Below the pieces are notes generated by a model. It saw only the letters and a list, made by a program, of their open reading frames with translations. It made no database searches and had not been told where the DNA came from. Source: Scortum barcoo (taxonomy: Eukaryota; Chordata; Actinopteri; Centrarchiformes; Terapontidae). From it: a stretch of DNA of 64,000 nt. The stretch's first letter is position 1. Each line of letters begins with the position of its first letter. The position numbers and the translations under genes were made by a program. The stretch is from positions 12,982,252 through 13,046,251 of the forward strand of contig CM041548.1 of the NCBI GenBank assembly GCA_023238725.1, given 5' to 3'. Of the stretch, positions 44,381 to 57,046 are shown piece by piece.

Positions 44381-47004
44381 CTACTGAGGTGGCTGCTGCT
44401 GATCTGGCATGCTCCTGATGATGTCAGAATCGCCTGAAAAGGAAAAACAAAGTCAGTTGATCTGAATAACAATTGCCACATGTACAATACAAAAGACACC
44501 CAATTATATCCCCTGCATGAAATAGGCTTTTAAACCTCCCGCAATTAAATGAAGGTAGTTAAGACAGTATAAAGAGAGTAAATGTTACCAACGGAGCATT
44601 CATGAACTGTCCAGAAAGCACTGGCAGTTCAGCAAAGTGCTCCGAGTGGCTTTCATCTAGCGAATCACTAGTCCTGAATCAGACCACTTTCATTAGCAGG
44701 TCCGACAGGTGCAAAAATTCGCAAAAAAAACACCACATACTATCGGAGTTAACTAAGATTAGTGTGAGCAGTGCTCCCAAAGTTTAGTTGCTCTGCAATA
44801 CTGATACAGATGCATGGATATTATTGCAGGTTTTGTTACATCACAAAGCAGGACCACACTGAAAGCTACATCAATATTTCATTTTTGTAAACACTAACAC
44901 AATAGATGTCTGATGTTTCCAACTCATTTTCCTCTATCTAGGTAGCTAGGTGTTGAATGTCAGTTTGTTAGTACTTGATTACATTAATACTTCTATGGGA
45001 GAGAAATGCAAATTTATATTCTGTTGCGACTCATTGAAATATTGTGTTATGGTTGAAAATTGTGTTACTAGAGGGGTCTTCTCGCTGCTGTTCAGGTCTG
45101 TGAAACAGACTCACTGGGACCACCCCCCCAAGCTATTATCTCTGCATCAATTTAGCTACCAGACAGTTTCTGACACAAGCTTCTGTCAGAAACATTAGTC
45201 CATCAAATACTCTGGCATGGATCCACTCCCATCATGAAATCTGAATTTGCTCCAAATGGCCAAGGAACAACCTCAATGTTTGTGGTAGCAAAAAAAAAAA
45301 AATAAAATAAAAATTGGGGAATCAACTGCATCATACAGCGGATGGTGTCCAATATGAAGGCAGGAACTCACCAGGGTCGATAATGGCCAGTGTGCACACC
45401 CTGTAGTATTTGCCGCAGGCTGTGCCGAGCTCAATGTTGTTTCCACTGTAGTGGTGGACACCAGTCTTGGCCAGCATGGCGTAGTACTCAATCTCAGATT
45501 TCCTGGACGGGAAAGAGACAGAAGACAAATGTCAGTCAAAGCAGCAGTTAAACAGTAAATCTGAAAAGGAGAGAGGAGCTAAATTTGATGTGTGATGTCT
45601 ATTAATTGTATGGAACGTTAAATTATTGTAATGCATAATTTGTGCTTCAACAAAAATTCCCATAAACGTGTGCAACTAGATCATTTAGAACAGAGTCGGC
45701 CATTTAGCCCTGTTGTGCTTCACAACATTTACACTGAATTAGAGACAGCACAAATGGGCTAATGTGCAAAGCAAGAAATTATTTACTTCCCAGCAACATA
45801 CATAGAATGTTTTCAGACAGAATGTGGGTAAACATTACCACATTAATACATAAAACTTACTCAAACTACAAATGTAAATCAGTTCAAAAGAGACCTCAAA
45901 TAAAATGCCTCATCTCTCTAAACTGATGTTCATTGTTGCTGTTGGGCACCTGCACTCTGATTATTTAAATGTATATAGTATAAACATTGAGGTAATTATT
46001 TAAGTTATGATTGATTAAGACTAAGTTAAATATCTACATGTTAATATTTACAATATTAACACAAATACTGTGGTAATTATATGTACTTGATAAATATTAC
46101 ATTCATTGTTTATGTTTCAGAAAGGGGGTAAGTAATTTGTTTACCTAGAATGTGCTGTGCATGTTCACTGAAATAATTTAGATTACTCAGATGACCTGTC
46201 ACAGTAATTGATACCACTCTTTGTTAATATCACTTAACAGCACTATTAAGCCTCATCAGTGGGCGTGCTGTCGTTAAACACAAACCAAACTCAAATAACT
46301 TCGTGTGAATGTATATATTATCTCCATATACCTGAGAGCAGGGCAGTTGTTGGCCAGGATAACCAGCTTGGCTTTTCCCTGACGGATCATCTTCTGGGAC
46401 TGTTTGTAGCCCAGGACATATTTGCCACTCTTCATCACCAGCTGGAGACGGGAGTTGATGGACTCCATGGACTTTTTCTAAACACACACACACACACACA
46501 CACAGGAAAAAACGAAAAAGTGAGTGACATCTCACAGCCTGCACGGACATCTTTCAACACGTATCCACAGCTATGCTCTCTAAAACCAAAAGTACGTAAC
46601 GGGGCAAACAGATACACCAATTAACATTATCAGGAGGACAAAGAATAAAATGTTGTTAAAGTTCATTTAGGGAATTGTTAACGAGTAACTGATGGGCTAT
46701 TTGGGAAATTAGCATTAGCTACACAGCCGGGTTCATGGTACTCCAGCTACAAACGGACAAGCAGATGGATGGACGGCTATAAAAAAAAGGGACAGTGAAC
46801 ACAAGTTTATTTTAATAATAAGAACCGCACTGATTCGCCACAGACTGCATATTTAGTGCAAACGACACGTTTATTCGGGGAGCTAACAGGCTAACTGTTA
46901 GCAGGCCGCGACAGAGACGCGTCTCCACGTGAAGCTGTCGGTAGGGCAGCGCGTGCAGAGCGGCCCGAGCCCCCGTCACTCACCGTCTTCTTCGCGGCCA
47001 CCAT
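44381..47004 (-). CDS. rpl30: 60S ribosomal protein L30 (eL30), four coding exons
   Basis: Component of the large ribosomal subunit, a kink-turn RNA-binding protein of the L7Ae/L30e family. Coding exons in reading order: 47004-46984, 46477-46332, 45502-45372, 44433-44381 (TAG 44383-44381). Junctions are GT-AG and the frame closes at 116 residues (human 115). Diagnostic strings: [89 protein letters not shown]. The last residues (DQQQPPQ) differ from the human tail. A non-coding first exon lies at about 47186-47149 and the coding one begins after the acceptor at 47032. Intron 2 (45503-46331) holds a probable H/ACA snoRNA. Confidence 0.97.
45624..45766 (-). ncRNA. Candidate H/ACA box snoRNA in rpl30 intron (possible SNORA72)
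   Basis: Reading the minus strand from about 45766: a first hairpin with stem TTAGCCC (45762-45756) pairing with GGGCTAA, then a symmetric internal loop and an inner stem GTGCT/AGCAC. This is the usual pseudouridylation-pocket layout. Next is a hinge containing AAATGA, which fits the H box ANANNA. A second hairpin has outer stem TGCA/TGCA and a mostly paired inner helix. Finally ACA sits three bases from the 3' end (ACAATA, end at about 45624). The total of about 143 bases fits H/ACA snoRNAs. Human SNORA72 is hosted by RPL30, which supports the call. The fold was made by eye. Confidence 0.6.
46482..46503. repeat. (CA)n microsatellite in rpl30 intron 1
   Basis: About eleven CA units directly upstream (minus strand) of the second rpl30 coding exon, beside its acceptor. 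Confidence 0.85.
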
Positions 47005-47148
47005 TTTTGCGGTTTATCCGGACCGGCCAACCTGCGGGCGAGAGGAGGGGGAGGAGAAGACTTTCGTTAAGGTCTGGACACCGACAAAATGTTTAAATGA
47101 CAAACTCCGGGTCGTTTTTAAAAAAGAAAAGTGGGAGCTCGTCTTACT

Positions 47149-47186
47149 GTGAGTTAACTCCAATATGGCCTCGGAGAGAAAGGAAG
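47149..47186 (-). promoter_or_regulatory. rpl30 transcription start with 5' TOP tract and non-coding exon
   Basis: On the minus strand CTTCCTTTCTCTCC (47186-47173) forms the oligopyrimidine tract of a TOP mRNA, the signal for LARP1/mTORC1 control of ribosomal protein translation. It is followed by a short leader that ends at a GTAAGA donor (47148). The matching acceptor is CCCGCAG before 47031, 27 bases before the ATG. The surrounding sequence is CpG-rich and has no TATA box. Confidence 0.65.
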
Positions 47187-47268
47187 TCCCGTCGTGCACC
47201 GCGCGGCTATCTGACGGCGGACCTGCGCACTAGAGCACTGCGCAGGATGTTGATAGTTACAGAGCCTT

Positions 47269-47535
47269 GAATCAACAAACTACATGAACATTTAGATCTT
47301 TAAATAAAAAAAAAGAAAAAAATGTTCATAGATATTTATGAAAACAAACTACAAGAACATATGTGTTTTAGGTAGTAAAAACAACGAACTACATGAACAT
47401 GACGTTTATATGCATTTAAATCAACAAACTATATGAACTATATGAACATGGTGTGTTTGTAGATCTTTAAACAAACTGATTATAATGTGTATAATTATAA
47501 TTTCTACATGTTTAACTAAACTAACTACATGAGCC
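47269..47535. repeat. Degenerate tandem repeat, AACAAACTACATGAACAT motif
   Basis: The motif or close variants recur at about 47271, 47341, 47383, 47421 and 47508, separated by 38-90 bases of AT-rich sequence. It lies directly upstream of the rpl30 promoter. Units are irregular, so the period is uncertain. Confidence 0.55.
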
Positions 47536-47799
47536 TAAAGTGTGTGTATAGTGTGTGTATGTGTACATATACTTATATTTATATATGACAAGAAAACAGT
47601 CACACAATTTTACTTATACATTTCATCACAAGGCAACTCATATAATACTACTGTCTAATATCTGGTCCACAACCTCTTCATTACACTAGAGTTTATTCAT
47701 GTCTGCTCACCTGCCCTTCACAGGACTATTCTATTAATATTCTATTTTATTTTAGTATGTTATGTTCTACACTATATTTGACATATATATTGAACTTTC

Positions 47800-48190
47800 A
47801 TTTATCTTATTTTATGTGTTCTTCTTTTACTTGTGTAATTTATTTTTACATATTGTGGAGCATTTTTGGAGGGAGCCTGAGAATTTCATTGCCAAGGACT
47901 GCTTCTGTAACTGTTGTGCACATGACGACAAAGAAGTGAATTAAAATGCCTATAACAACAAGTAACATTCCTTAAGATATATATTTATTTATCTATATGT
48001 ATATTGCCAGACATTACCTCTCTGCACCATGTGCAGGTGTAATTATTTATTTTTATGTTGATATTTTATTTTATTTTATTTTATGTTCTGCTTCGTATAT
48101 TTTCCTATTATTATTCCCACTGTGTCTTGCTGCTGTAACAATGCAAATTTCGCCTCTGTGGAACTTATAAAGGGTTATCTAATCTTACTT
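47800..48190 (+). mobile_element. 5'-truncated LINE 3' tails
   Basis: Two stretches resemble fish non-LTR retrotransposon ends. The first (to about 47945) reads GAGAATTTCATTGCC then GCACATGACGACAAAG. The second (about 48110-48190) reads GCTGTAACAATGCAAATTTC then a degenerate AAAGGGTTATCTAATCTTA, like L2-type tails. Neither has coding sequence. Family names are from memory. Confidence 0.55.
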
Positions 48191-48976
48191 ACATGAAAAA
48201 AAAACAATAACCTACAGCAAAAAGAACAATCATGCAGTCAAATCTAGTTCAATCTGAACCAGCTACAACAGTAGACGTCTGCTTTAATACATTAGTTTAT
48301 GATAAACACCAACCCAATAAAACACTGAAAGGCAATAAAATGGTCTCTTTTGATACTCAATGAGTACTTTTAATACTTACATTTGCTGGTAATATTTTTA
48401 CACATTTCAACTTTTCTAATGGAATAATTTTATAGTGCTTCTGAGCAGATGGGTCATTAGTTACTCATCTAGTCACAGGTCTAATGCACATCACGCTGCT
48501 CCAGTAGATTAACTAACAGGTTTGCTCAGGGCCACATTAACAGGGGGGCTGGTTGCTGGTGTGGCGAGGAAAGCTCTACCTGGTTCACTTTCCCCGCCCC
48601 GTGAGGAGGTCCGCTGCAGGCTGACTGACTGAATAATGTATTTTTGTCCCTGCGCCAGCCTCATAGAAACAGCCTAAGTTACAGTACACAAGGAAAGCCC
48701 GCATTTCACCTGCGTGGCAGACTGTTCAGGGACTCGGAGCCACGGCACAACCAGCGCTTCTCTTGGAGGAGGAATCGTGGTGCGCAATTACGCACGGGAC
48801 TGAAGGAATCTGCGCGTCTTTTTGTCTCTCCTCCAAGGGATTCGCTGCCCACACCTTTAAGTCCTCTCCATTTACAGAGGCGCTATCTATGCACGACGTC
48901 ATCAGTGCAGCCACAGCCTCTCCTCACCTCCTGACTCTGAACTTAACCACCCAGTCCTCTATGTGCACAGGACAGG

Positions 48977-51900
48977 ATGGGATGCTCCACCAGTTCCCAA
49001 ACTTCTGCGGTAGATACGACTCGACCCAGTGCTAAGCCCGAGGAGAGCAACGGAGCCAGCACAACAGGTGATGCGCCAAGCTCCGCACTTGTATGTAATG
49101 TCATCAACATGTTTATGACGTGTGAAGAAAACCACACATAATAGGCTGTATGTGTTGTGCGCGCAGCTTGGTAGCAGCCATTGCATTTAGTATAACTGAA
49201 TATAATGCTGTCAAAATAATAATGAATTTCCTAATTGATGATCTTTCAGAATTTGCTTGTAAATGAACAATAGTATATTTTTGCATAATATGAAATTGTC
49301 TATCTTTAAACTTTTAAGCAGTAATGCACTGACCAAGCACTGTCCCTGGCTTCACTTTAGAGATGTTAATGGATGACATATTTGTAAATGTTTTTTAATC
49401 TAATGTTACCACTCAGTTTATGCCTATAAATAATCATTGAAGACAATCAATGTACCTTAAATTGTTATTTTATATCTGTAGATACTACAGTCTTGTAATA
49501 TGTTGGTAGAAATGGTGTAATCATATGTTCAGCTCCATCTCAAAATAGAGTTTCATCATCCATTTAATTATACTGTAGTGAAGACTGCTCTGATAAGGAG
49601 GATCCAGTCTACATGCAAATCATCATTTGTGTGTGTTTCTCTGGGCACACTATCTGATGTCTTTAGTTTCAGTGAGCCCGAGCTCCGAGTGACAGGACGG
49701 GAAAGTTTATTGTGATTATTTAACAGAGGTTTCTGGCTCCGTCCTCCCTGAGAGAGACAGTGGCATGAAAGCAGATTTGGTGACAGTCTACGGTTTCAAT
49801 AGGAAATGAAGAAGCCACTTTGGACACTCCTTTGTTGTTGTGGGCCAGAGATGTGCCCGGCTGTGGTGCAAAGCAGCACACGTTTCTTGTTAAAACACCA
49901 ACACTGGATCCTGTGTTCACATTTAGAGGCATTAAGAAAGAGCAGGAACTTATAAATATGTGCAGGACAAATGTAATTTATCTTCTTAGGCTGTCAAATG
50001 TTTTTTTTCGCCTAATCTATGCTGTGTATGCTTACAATAATGTGACTATGTTTAGAGTTCTGCCAGTTTAAGCATTATTTGACAGATGTCAGAGAATAAG
50101 TTAGAAGGTGTTTAAAGATTCACTAAGTGGGACCTCCTCTGAGAAAATGTGTCTTGCTCTCATTCCCTCCATGCCATTCTTAAAGGGATATTACAGGCCT
50201 ATGAGTGCAATAAAATGCATGGAGATACATGCGTCCATACTCACATAAGTAGCATATTGTGGAGTATACTGAAGTGGATTAGAGTGATTTGGTGAGCTGA
50301 AAAAGTTGTATTTAAGCTCCTGCCCTGTAATTGACCCTGACCTCTCAGTAAAGTATCTCATTGTTGGTGTCAGCTGATGATGGCAAAGCTTCAGATTTGC
50401 AAGTTGCTCTTTTGTCAACTGACTGACATTGAACAGTGGCGTGTTCCTGTTATAATCGTCTTAGAGGTCAGATGGAAATTTGTCAGGATGTGTCTTATTT
50501 TTGCATGTCACCTTATTTCCTTCTCCAGGTGCTATTTGTTGCACCCTGGATTAAAAAAAGGATGTCATTCATTTAAAGTAATAATACAGAAACTAATGGC
50601 AGGCTTATGGACATTTAACAAGAAGCATTTAAAGAATACAGTTATTTTCAAAGGACAATATATTGACACATATGCAAAATGGTCCCACTTTGGGAAAAAC
50701 ATTGAATTTATACAAACTGAAGGTCGACATTCAAGACTTCTCTGATCCATGCAAATATCCAATGCAAATCTATTGGAAAAAAAGATCTACAAGGAAGTGA
50801 CACATTATCACTTAATACATGACAAACTAAAAATAGAGCAGAGTCTCAGACTGTTAATATTTGTTTATTAACAACAACATAATCAAGCCACATAATCATT
50901 AATCGTAATTATGTGTCAGTGGAAATCTCTATGCTATTTTTCACTTCCTACCCAATAACCTGTGGCAAGTAGCCACATACGATTTTTTTTCCCCAGTTAT
51001 TTCAAGAAAGAAGAGTTTATCGAGTATACTCAATGTCTCCAGAGAAGGGCATACACCCATCTTGCTCTTTTTTATTTGGGTGAAAATGAAAGGAGTCAGA
51101 GCCTGGAGTATAATCATTCGATGATGGGGAAATCATTGATCATTTTACCTGCATAACAATCTCCCTCCAATTCCCCTCCAATCATACGAAATGTAAAGCA
51201 TTTTTGCCACAGATACTGTACATCCATACTGAGTATTCTTCAAATGAGGTCTGCAGAACTTCAAAAGGTGCTGAAATGTTGGACAACAAGTTTTTTTCAG
51301 TGTTGCATGGCACCCCTATTGATAACTTGTTAACTCTTGGTGGCCATCATGTAGGCAACGTAAACATGAAGTAAACAATGGAAAGCCAAGAGCACAATAT
51401 TGGTGTCCCAGTCTGTCTCACATTTAAATAATATGTTCAGGTCGTGCGTTCTTACCTGACTTGTGTTTTTCTTTTTTGTATGTGTGTGTGTTGCTTCTAC
51501 TGTCCTGTGTTGCTATGATGTGAACTGTGAAAATGCTTTTCTTTAAGTATTTTGTGGAGTATTTTAGGAAACTAAAGAGAGACAGGTGCTCCAAGGACCT
51601 GGTGTGACTCTAATTGTGGATGTGGTCACTGCCTAGGCCACAGGGCCACCCTGTGAAGTGGGAAACTCAATAGATGCATAGATGACCCAGATATAAACAA
51701 ATACAACTTTGACTTTTGACCCGTCATGCTGTGTCCCAACTGTGTTATGAAGGTCCCGTGCCCTACATGATTAATTGTTACTGCAAGATTAGATTTTCTT
51801 GTGTCCTTTATAAAAGTGATAATGTTTCAATTATCTCGATTTTAATAATGTGAATGGCAACAATATAAAATGTAATTCAGGCACTTTTATTCAGATATAC

Positions 51901-54900
51901 TGTGACATATTAAACAATTTATTTGAGAGTCTTTATTGAAATTCATCAATCAAATTGTCAAGAGAACACAACATTCATGAACTCTGTAAATTTTAAATTT
52001 AAATTTAAATTAGTTTTAAATTTTGGATATTAAATTTATGCATTAAAATGATCTTTTTAGATGTTTGGATCACATGCGGTGTTAACATTTGTGTCCCTGA
52101 CAGGGGTGGCCAATGAGAATGGAAAAGTAGCCGAGGATAGTGAAACTATTCCGGACCAGACACCTGCTGAGGGCAGCGATGCTAAGCCTGCAGATGAACC
52201 TGCTGTGGCTGTGACATCTGCAGAAAGCACAGCAGCAGCTGCACCTGCAGGGGAGGAGGCCCCACCTGCTGAAGCCAGTCCGCCTGCAGAAGCTCTGGCA
52301 GCAGCAGACAGCACTGCAGAAACAGCAGCGAGCTCCGCAGAGCCTGAAGCTGCAGCTCCTGAGCAAGGTAGGTTGGAGTCAGGCACTGTTTGCTTCTTTG
52401 TAAAAAAAAGTTGTCCATTAATAGAAAGTAATTCACAAACAGTTTAGGCATATTTATACATTGTTTTACTACTCCCCATTATCTCGGTAGAATGTGAGCT
52501 GCACTCAGCTTCACTTTCCTTCAGTTCCTCTTCCTCAAGGGTCTAAGCATGTTTTCATTTTCATTATTAGCTTTATTCTCTATGTAAATGGTACATTTCT
52601 ATGCACTCCTGACACAACCTTTAACATCTATTACACTGACTGAACACTTGTGTCACGCATGTGTCAGTGTATAAAGACATATTTATGTGTGTGCCTCATC
52701 GACTCACAGTTTTATGTAATGGGAAATATTTCAGATTATCCAAAAACATTTTAGAACTTCAACTGCTTCTGTGTTCAAGGAATAAAACACTGAGATTTCT
52801 TTACATCATACATCTGTGCCACAGCTCATGTAAAGCTGTTAGAGAACAATATTTATGTGTCCTGTTGAGGGATGGGCCTTATTAGGGACAAAATGTACAA
52901 CAGCTTCCATTGACCTGCAATACCTTCACACATGGACTAAACCCATGAACTCAGTATACTGATGATGATGATGTTCTCTGTACATGTGGCATCTATTGCA
53001 CGTCTGTCTGTCCCAGGTCCCATAAAGTTTTTTTTTTGTTTTGACTCAGTTCGAGGGTCTAAGGACAGAGGTATCACAACTGTATCACAACTGTACAGAT
53101 TGTAAAGCCCTCAGAGGCAAACGATGTTTGTGATTTTGGGCTTTAAATAAATAAATTTGATTTTGATTTTGACCAGCAGTAACTTGAGCACTGCGTCCCC
53201 TCCTGCACAGTGGCCCAATCAACATGGGCTGCCACAGCGCCCAGGTACATTATGTCCCTTCCGTCTTTCCCTCGACCCTCCACAGTCCCACTACAATGGC
53301 TGTAACCAGGCAGGTATCCAACAACACATAGGCAGGACTCAGGCCTTTAATGCACACACAGGGGTTGCCACAGGAATGTGTTTATAAGTCACATATTTAA
53401 TGATTTAGTAAGTATTTAAGAATCTGTCTCAACGCTGCAGGAGTTATATTCATGTTTGGACTCATGGAGGAGTCGTTTCATTTAGCTGCAGTCTTGAGGA
53501 AATAATTAAAATAGAAAATGTATTTAGAAAACTTCCTCTTGGCAGTGTATATGTGTATGAAGTGTGGTGTGGTCAGTCTGTTGATCTTTAACCACAGTCT
53601 ATTGAGTTGTAACTGTTGTTAAGGGCTCAGAAACAAACATACAACATCACAGTTGTGCTTAAATAGCAAAAGAAATTTAGATAGCTGCAGCTGTGATTCA
53701 TGTTTTTGCAAGTTGCTCGTTATTTGTGCACCTTGTCAGCAAAGACTAAAAAAACACATAAAAAAGTAGTTGAAGGCCATTATAGCACTGTTATTAGGGG
53801 ATGGCATGGACACACTAAACACATATTATAGTCAGGGTACCTGTAAGGTTAAAACTTGGATGAACTTTAAAGCACATGGCATTTGTTGTCTCTGGGGAAA
53901 AAAAATGAGCCTGTTACCTTTCGGGTATCAGGGGGATGTGCTGAATTACAAAGAGCAACATAACGATCCCGGCTCTAAATTCCAGCACATCAGAGAGACA
54001 GCACATCTCAGCACACTCGACTCTAATAATCTATACATGGAAGTGCTTTACAGGGAGTTTCGTGACACAGTGCAGCATTACATTCATATGATAGCAGATC
54101 ACCTCACTTATTGCCTCATGATGCAAATGACAAGCAGCTGACAGGTCCATGAAGTCAAGGTCCTCATTTTCCTCTTTGTCTCATGCAAAGTGCCACTGCC
54201 TGCTGCCTGCCACTGTAAGGCAGGCCATTAAAGAAAGATGGAGACAGCAGCAGAGCCAGTACAAACACTGCACTTCAGCCATGGGACAAACACGCTTTGC
54301 ATTCTTAAATGAATGAATGCCAAATTCAAAGATGTTGTTTTTATTGTCGTGGTCTGCTTTTACCTTCAATAGGGTGAGGCTTCATTACTCAGTGGAAAGT
54401 ACTGTACTTAAGTACAATGTCCAGATACTTTACTTATGTATTTCCATTTTATGCTACTTTTCCTCCACTAGATGTATTTGAGTTTCTAGTTACTTTGTAG
54501 ATTCTAACTATTCATACAAATTATAAATCAACTTATAAATTATAATGTATTATTATGAATTAAGCTACTCAGAAGTATATAAATGAGTTTAAATTAGTTT
54601 TACCATTACCAGCTGCATAACAAGTGATGCTTACACATTAATTCATAACTATTTTAACCAGTGATATAATAAATATGTCATTAGGAAATAGGCTATTCTA
54701 CATATGGAGTATTTTTGATACTTTAAGTACATTTGATGAATACTTATGTACCTCTATGTAATTAGGATTTCCACTTTTCCAATTAGGAGTATTTCCACAC
54801 TGTTGTATTACTACTTTTATGTTGTTTACATTGATTAAGTGCTAAATTGATTTAAAATAGATCACTTAAAATTATCTCAGATGATTTACCAGTAAAACAT

Positions 54901-55892
54901 TCAGTATTTTCAGAATTCAGTAAAAAAAAATAGTCAACACTCCTTTGTCTTCACCTTGATCCCAACCCCCAGTGGTGTCCAACTTGACTCATCCTTAGTT
55001 CAAGCTTGACCACCAGCCTGCATGCAGAGTGTGTGTGTTGCCAACACTTTGTTGTTATCATGCTCTCATTAAGGTGCTATCAGAGTCCACAGAGAAACCA
55101 GTGCATGCCAACACAACACATATAGGGCATCTACTGGTCACGGACGATGTCGGGCCCACTGAGCCTCCCTGCCTCTGTTTCACAGCCAGTGGAGAGAGAG
55201 AGAGGATCGAGTGTCACATTAACAGAGCGGACATGGCAGCTTGTCCACTGCTGGATGTGTCAGCGGTCAGGGTTGAGATGGGTTTGGTGTGACTGATTTT
55301 AAATGTGTTTCTCATTGTCATTGATGTAATCTCACACCTTCAGATTAGAGGGTATCACAAGATAAATAATCAATGTTTTTGCTATTATTGACCCAGATTT
55401 CCAGTCTTCAGCACTAGCTAGAGGGTCCTTGAGCAACTAGAACTAGAGGTAGTTCACCTAAATTACAGGTTTTTAGTTTCTGGTTTTATCTGTCCAGATT
55501 TTGAGGTATTATTCCAAGATTTCTGCTGCAACATCAATACAATGGAGGCTAATTAAATTATATCTGATGTTCACAGAATTGAAAAAATTCACAGACTTTG
55601 CTGTGAGTAGGTTTCCATTAGAAGAACTTTCCACCAAAGAAATAGTCCCTATGACAGCCATCCACAGTATGTTTTTGTGCAACTGGGGCATTATGATTGG
55701 AAAGAAATGCCATTTTGTAGCACCACAAAAGAAATCACACTCCCATGGTGAACCGAACTGGTGATCTTGTTTGTTGTTCACATGCAAATCTTCCTGTCTG
55801 TCTCTCTAAACAGAAAAAACAGAGGCCACAGCGACTGATTCCTAACATGATTCCCCTCTTCTTTTTTTTTTTTTTCAGCTCCCAGTGAGTGA
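48977..55892 (+). CDS. erich5: Glutamate-rich protein 5 (C8orf47-like), three exons
   Basis: Function unknown. Exons: 48977-49067, 52104-52367, 55879-55892 (TGA 55890-55892), giving 122 residues against about 374 in human. The N-terminus MGCSTSSQTS matches the family's MGCSSS start and fits N-myristoylation of Gly2 with palmitoylation of Cys3, so membrane anchoring is likely. The rest is low complexity, mainly Ala, Glu, Pro and Ser, and probably disordered. The last exon adds only four residues (APSE). Identification rests on the MGC start, the acidic composition and the position between rpl30 and rida, exactly as in human. The two short exons flank a 3.0-kb and a 3.5-kb intron. The product is one third of the human length because the repetitive acidic middle is missing. 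Confidence 0.75.
49068..52103 (+). other. erich5 intron 1
   Basis: A 3.0-kb AT-rich intron. ORFs inside have no recognisable family. A short (TTTAAA) palindromic tract lies near 51990-52025. No gene or element recognised. Confidence 0.4.
52990..53172 (+). mobile_element. Non-LTR element 3' tail
   Basis: CGAGGGTCTAAGGACAGAGG, then GTACAGATTGTAAAGCCCTC, AGAGGCAAACG, TGATTTTGGGCTTTAAATAA and a (TTTGA)-like end. This string of words is a very common dispersed sequence in teleost genomes and ends like a retroposon tail. The exact family is not determined. Confidence 0.6.
54388..54830 (-). repeat. Dispersed fish repeat related to the 28-kb array
   Basis: Contains CAGTGGAAAGTACTGTACTT, ACTTTACTTATGTATTTCCA and TTTAAGTACATTTGATGAAT, i.e. 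reverse complements of words in the 27.65-28.69 kb units. Here it occurs as a single diverged copy in the opposite orientation. Confidence 0.6.
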
Positions 55893-57046
55893 AGTGCAAC
55901 GTGAATGGCTGCACAGACGAGTTCGTCGGAAGTGTCGTACCTTGTCTGTATGCATGAGTGAAAGTATGTGCAGGTGTGTGTTCGTGTGTGAAAGACAGTG
56001 CCTCGTTGCCAAGATGCAGACCCTGTGACAACCACTTTCATTCAGGGTTTCCTCAGTCATCACTGTGCCTTCTTTCCCTTCATGATGGCTGCAATTTCTG
56101 CTAGTGAAGTGTACATAGAGATACAGACAGCACTTAACAGGTGTGTTCATTTCCTGAGGGTGTCAGAATAACTTGAAATTTCTATTTATTATCCATCTAG
56201 AAATTTATAATAGCAGATTTTCTAAAACATCATATTTGTCTTTCACTTGAATCTAAGAGTCTTTTCTGTGCTTTTCTACAAAATTATAACCAAAGCCAAA
56301 ATATATTAGAATTATGAAATGATATTCTGTTTAGGTAGCAGACTTTGACTTTACAAACATGTCTGTAACGAATAAGAAAGAGCTGATACTTTGAGAACTG
56401 TCCAACTGATTTTAAACATTAATATAAGCGCATGAATGAGAGTGTGTGTTTTTGTTTTTGATGTGTCATGGTTTCTCTCTGGGAAGATGACCTGAAATCT
56501 GTAATAAGCTACGAATATCAAAATATTTAAAACATCACTTTAAAAACTGCATCTAATAATTTCTTTAGTATCTTAATGCATCTGGATAAATTTAAATACT
56601 GGATGTGACATTTTAAGATGAATAACCATTCTGGACTCAGACTTTTCACAATTTTATTGTAAGTGAGAGCTGCTCTTTTAAAATGGGATGTGATATCTCT
56701 CTGGAACTAAACAGAAACAATGGTCAAGAGAAATGTCGATTTGATCCTGAATCTAAAAACTGAGTAGGGAATATTAGACTGGGGTGAGATCACCATTAGC
56801 CACAAATCTGGTGAATTAAGTGCTGCTCTGTTGTTAAGAGTCTTAATCAAAAGTGGTATAATAATGAAAGTAGTTTAGAAGTACCGTCAATCAGCCACAG
56901 AAACTAATTTATGCTAAAATCTGAGTATACGGGACAAAAAGTAGATCTTTCACGTGTCACCTGGAAACAGCAACGCTTCCACCCTACTTAACTATAAAGG
57001 TCACTTGATGGTTAGACTACAGCTTGTTTGCAATGTGGTCAGCTAG
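55893..57046. other. Overlapping 3' ends of erich5 (+) and rida (-)
   Basis: The two genes converge, with 1.15 kb between stop codons. A minus-strand AATAAA at 56653-56658 would end rida about 390 bases after its stop. I found no clear plus-strand AATAAA for erich5. The 3' UTRs may overlap. Confidence 0.4.

Larger units (their letters stand above)
52368..55878 (+). other. erich5 intron 2, repeat-bearing
   Basis: A 3.5-kb intron holding a LINE/SINE-like tail (52990-53172) and an inverted relative of the 28-kb tandem repeat (54388-54830). The rest is unassigned. Confidence 0.5.
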
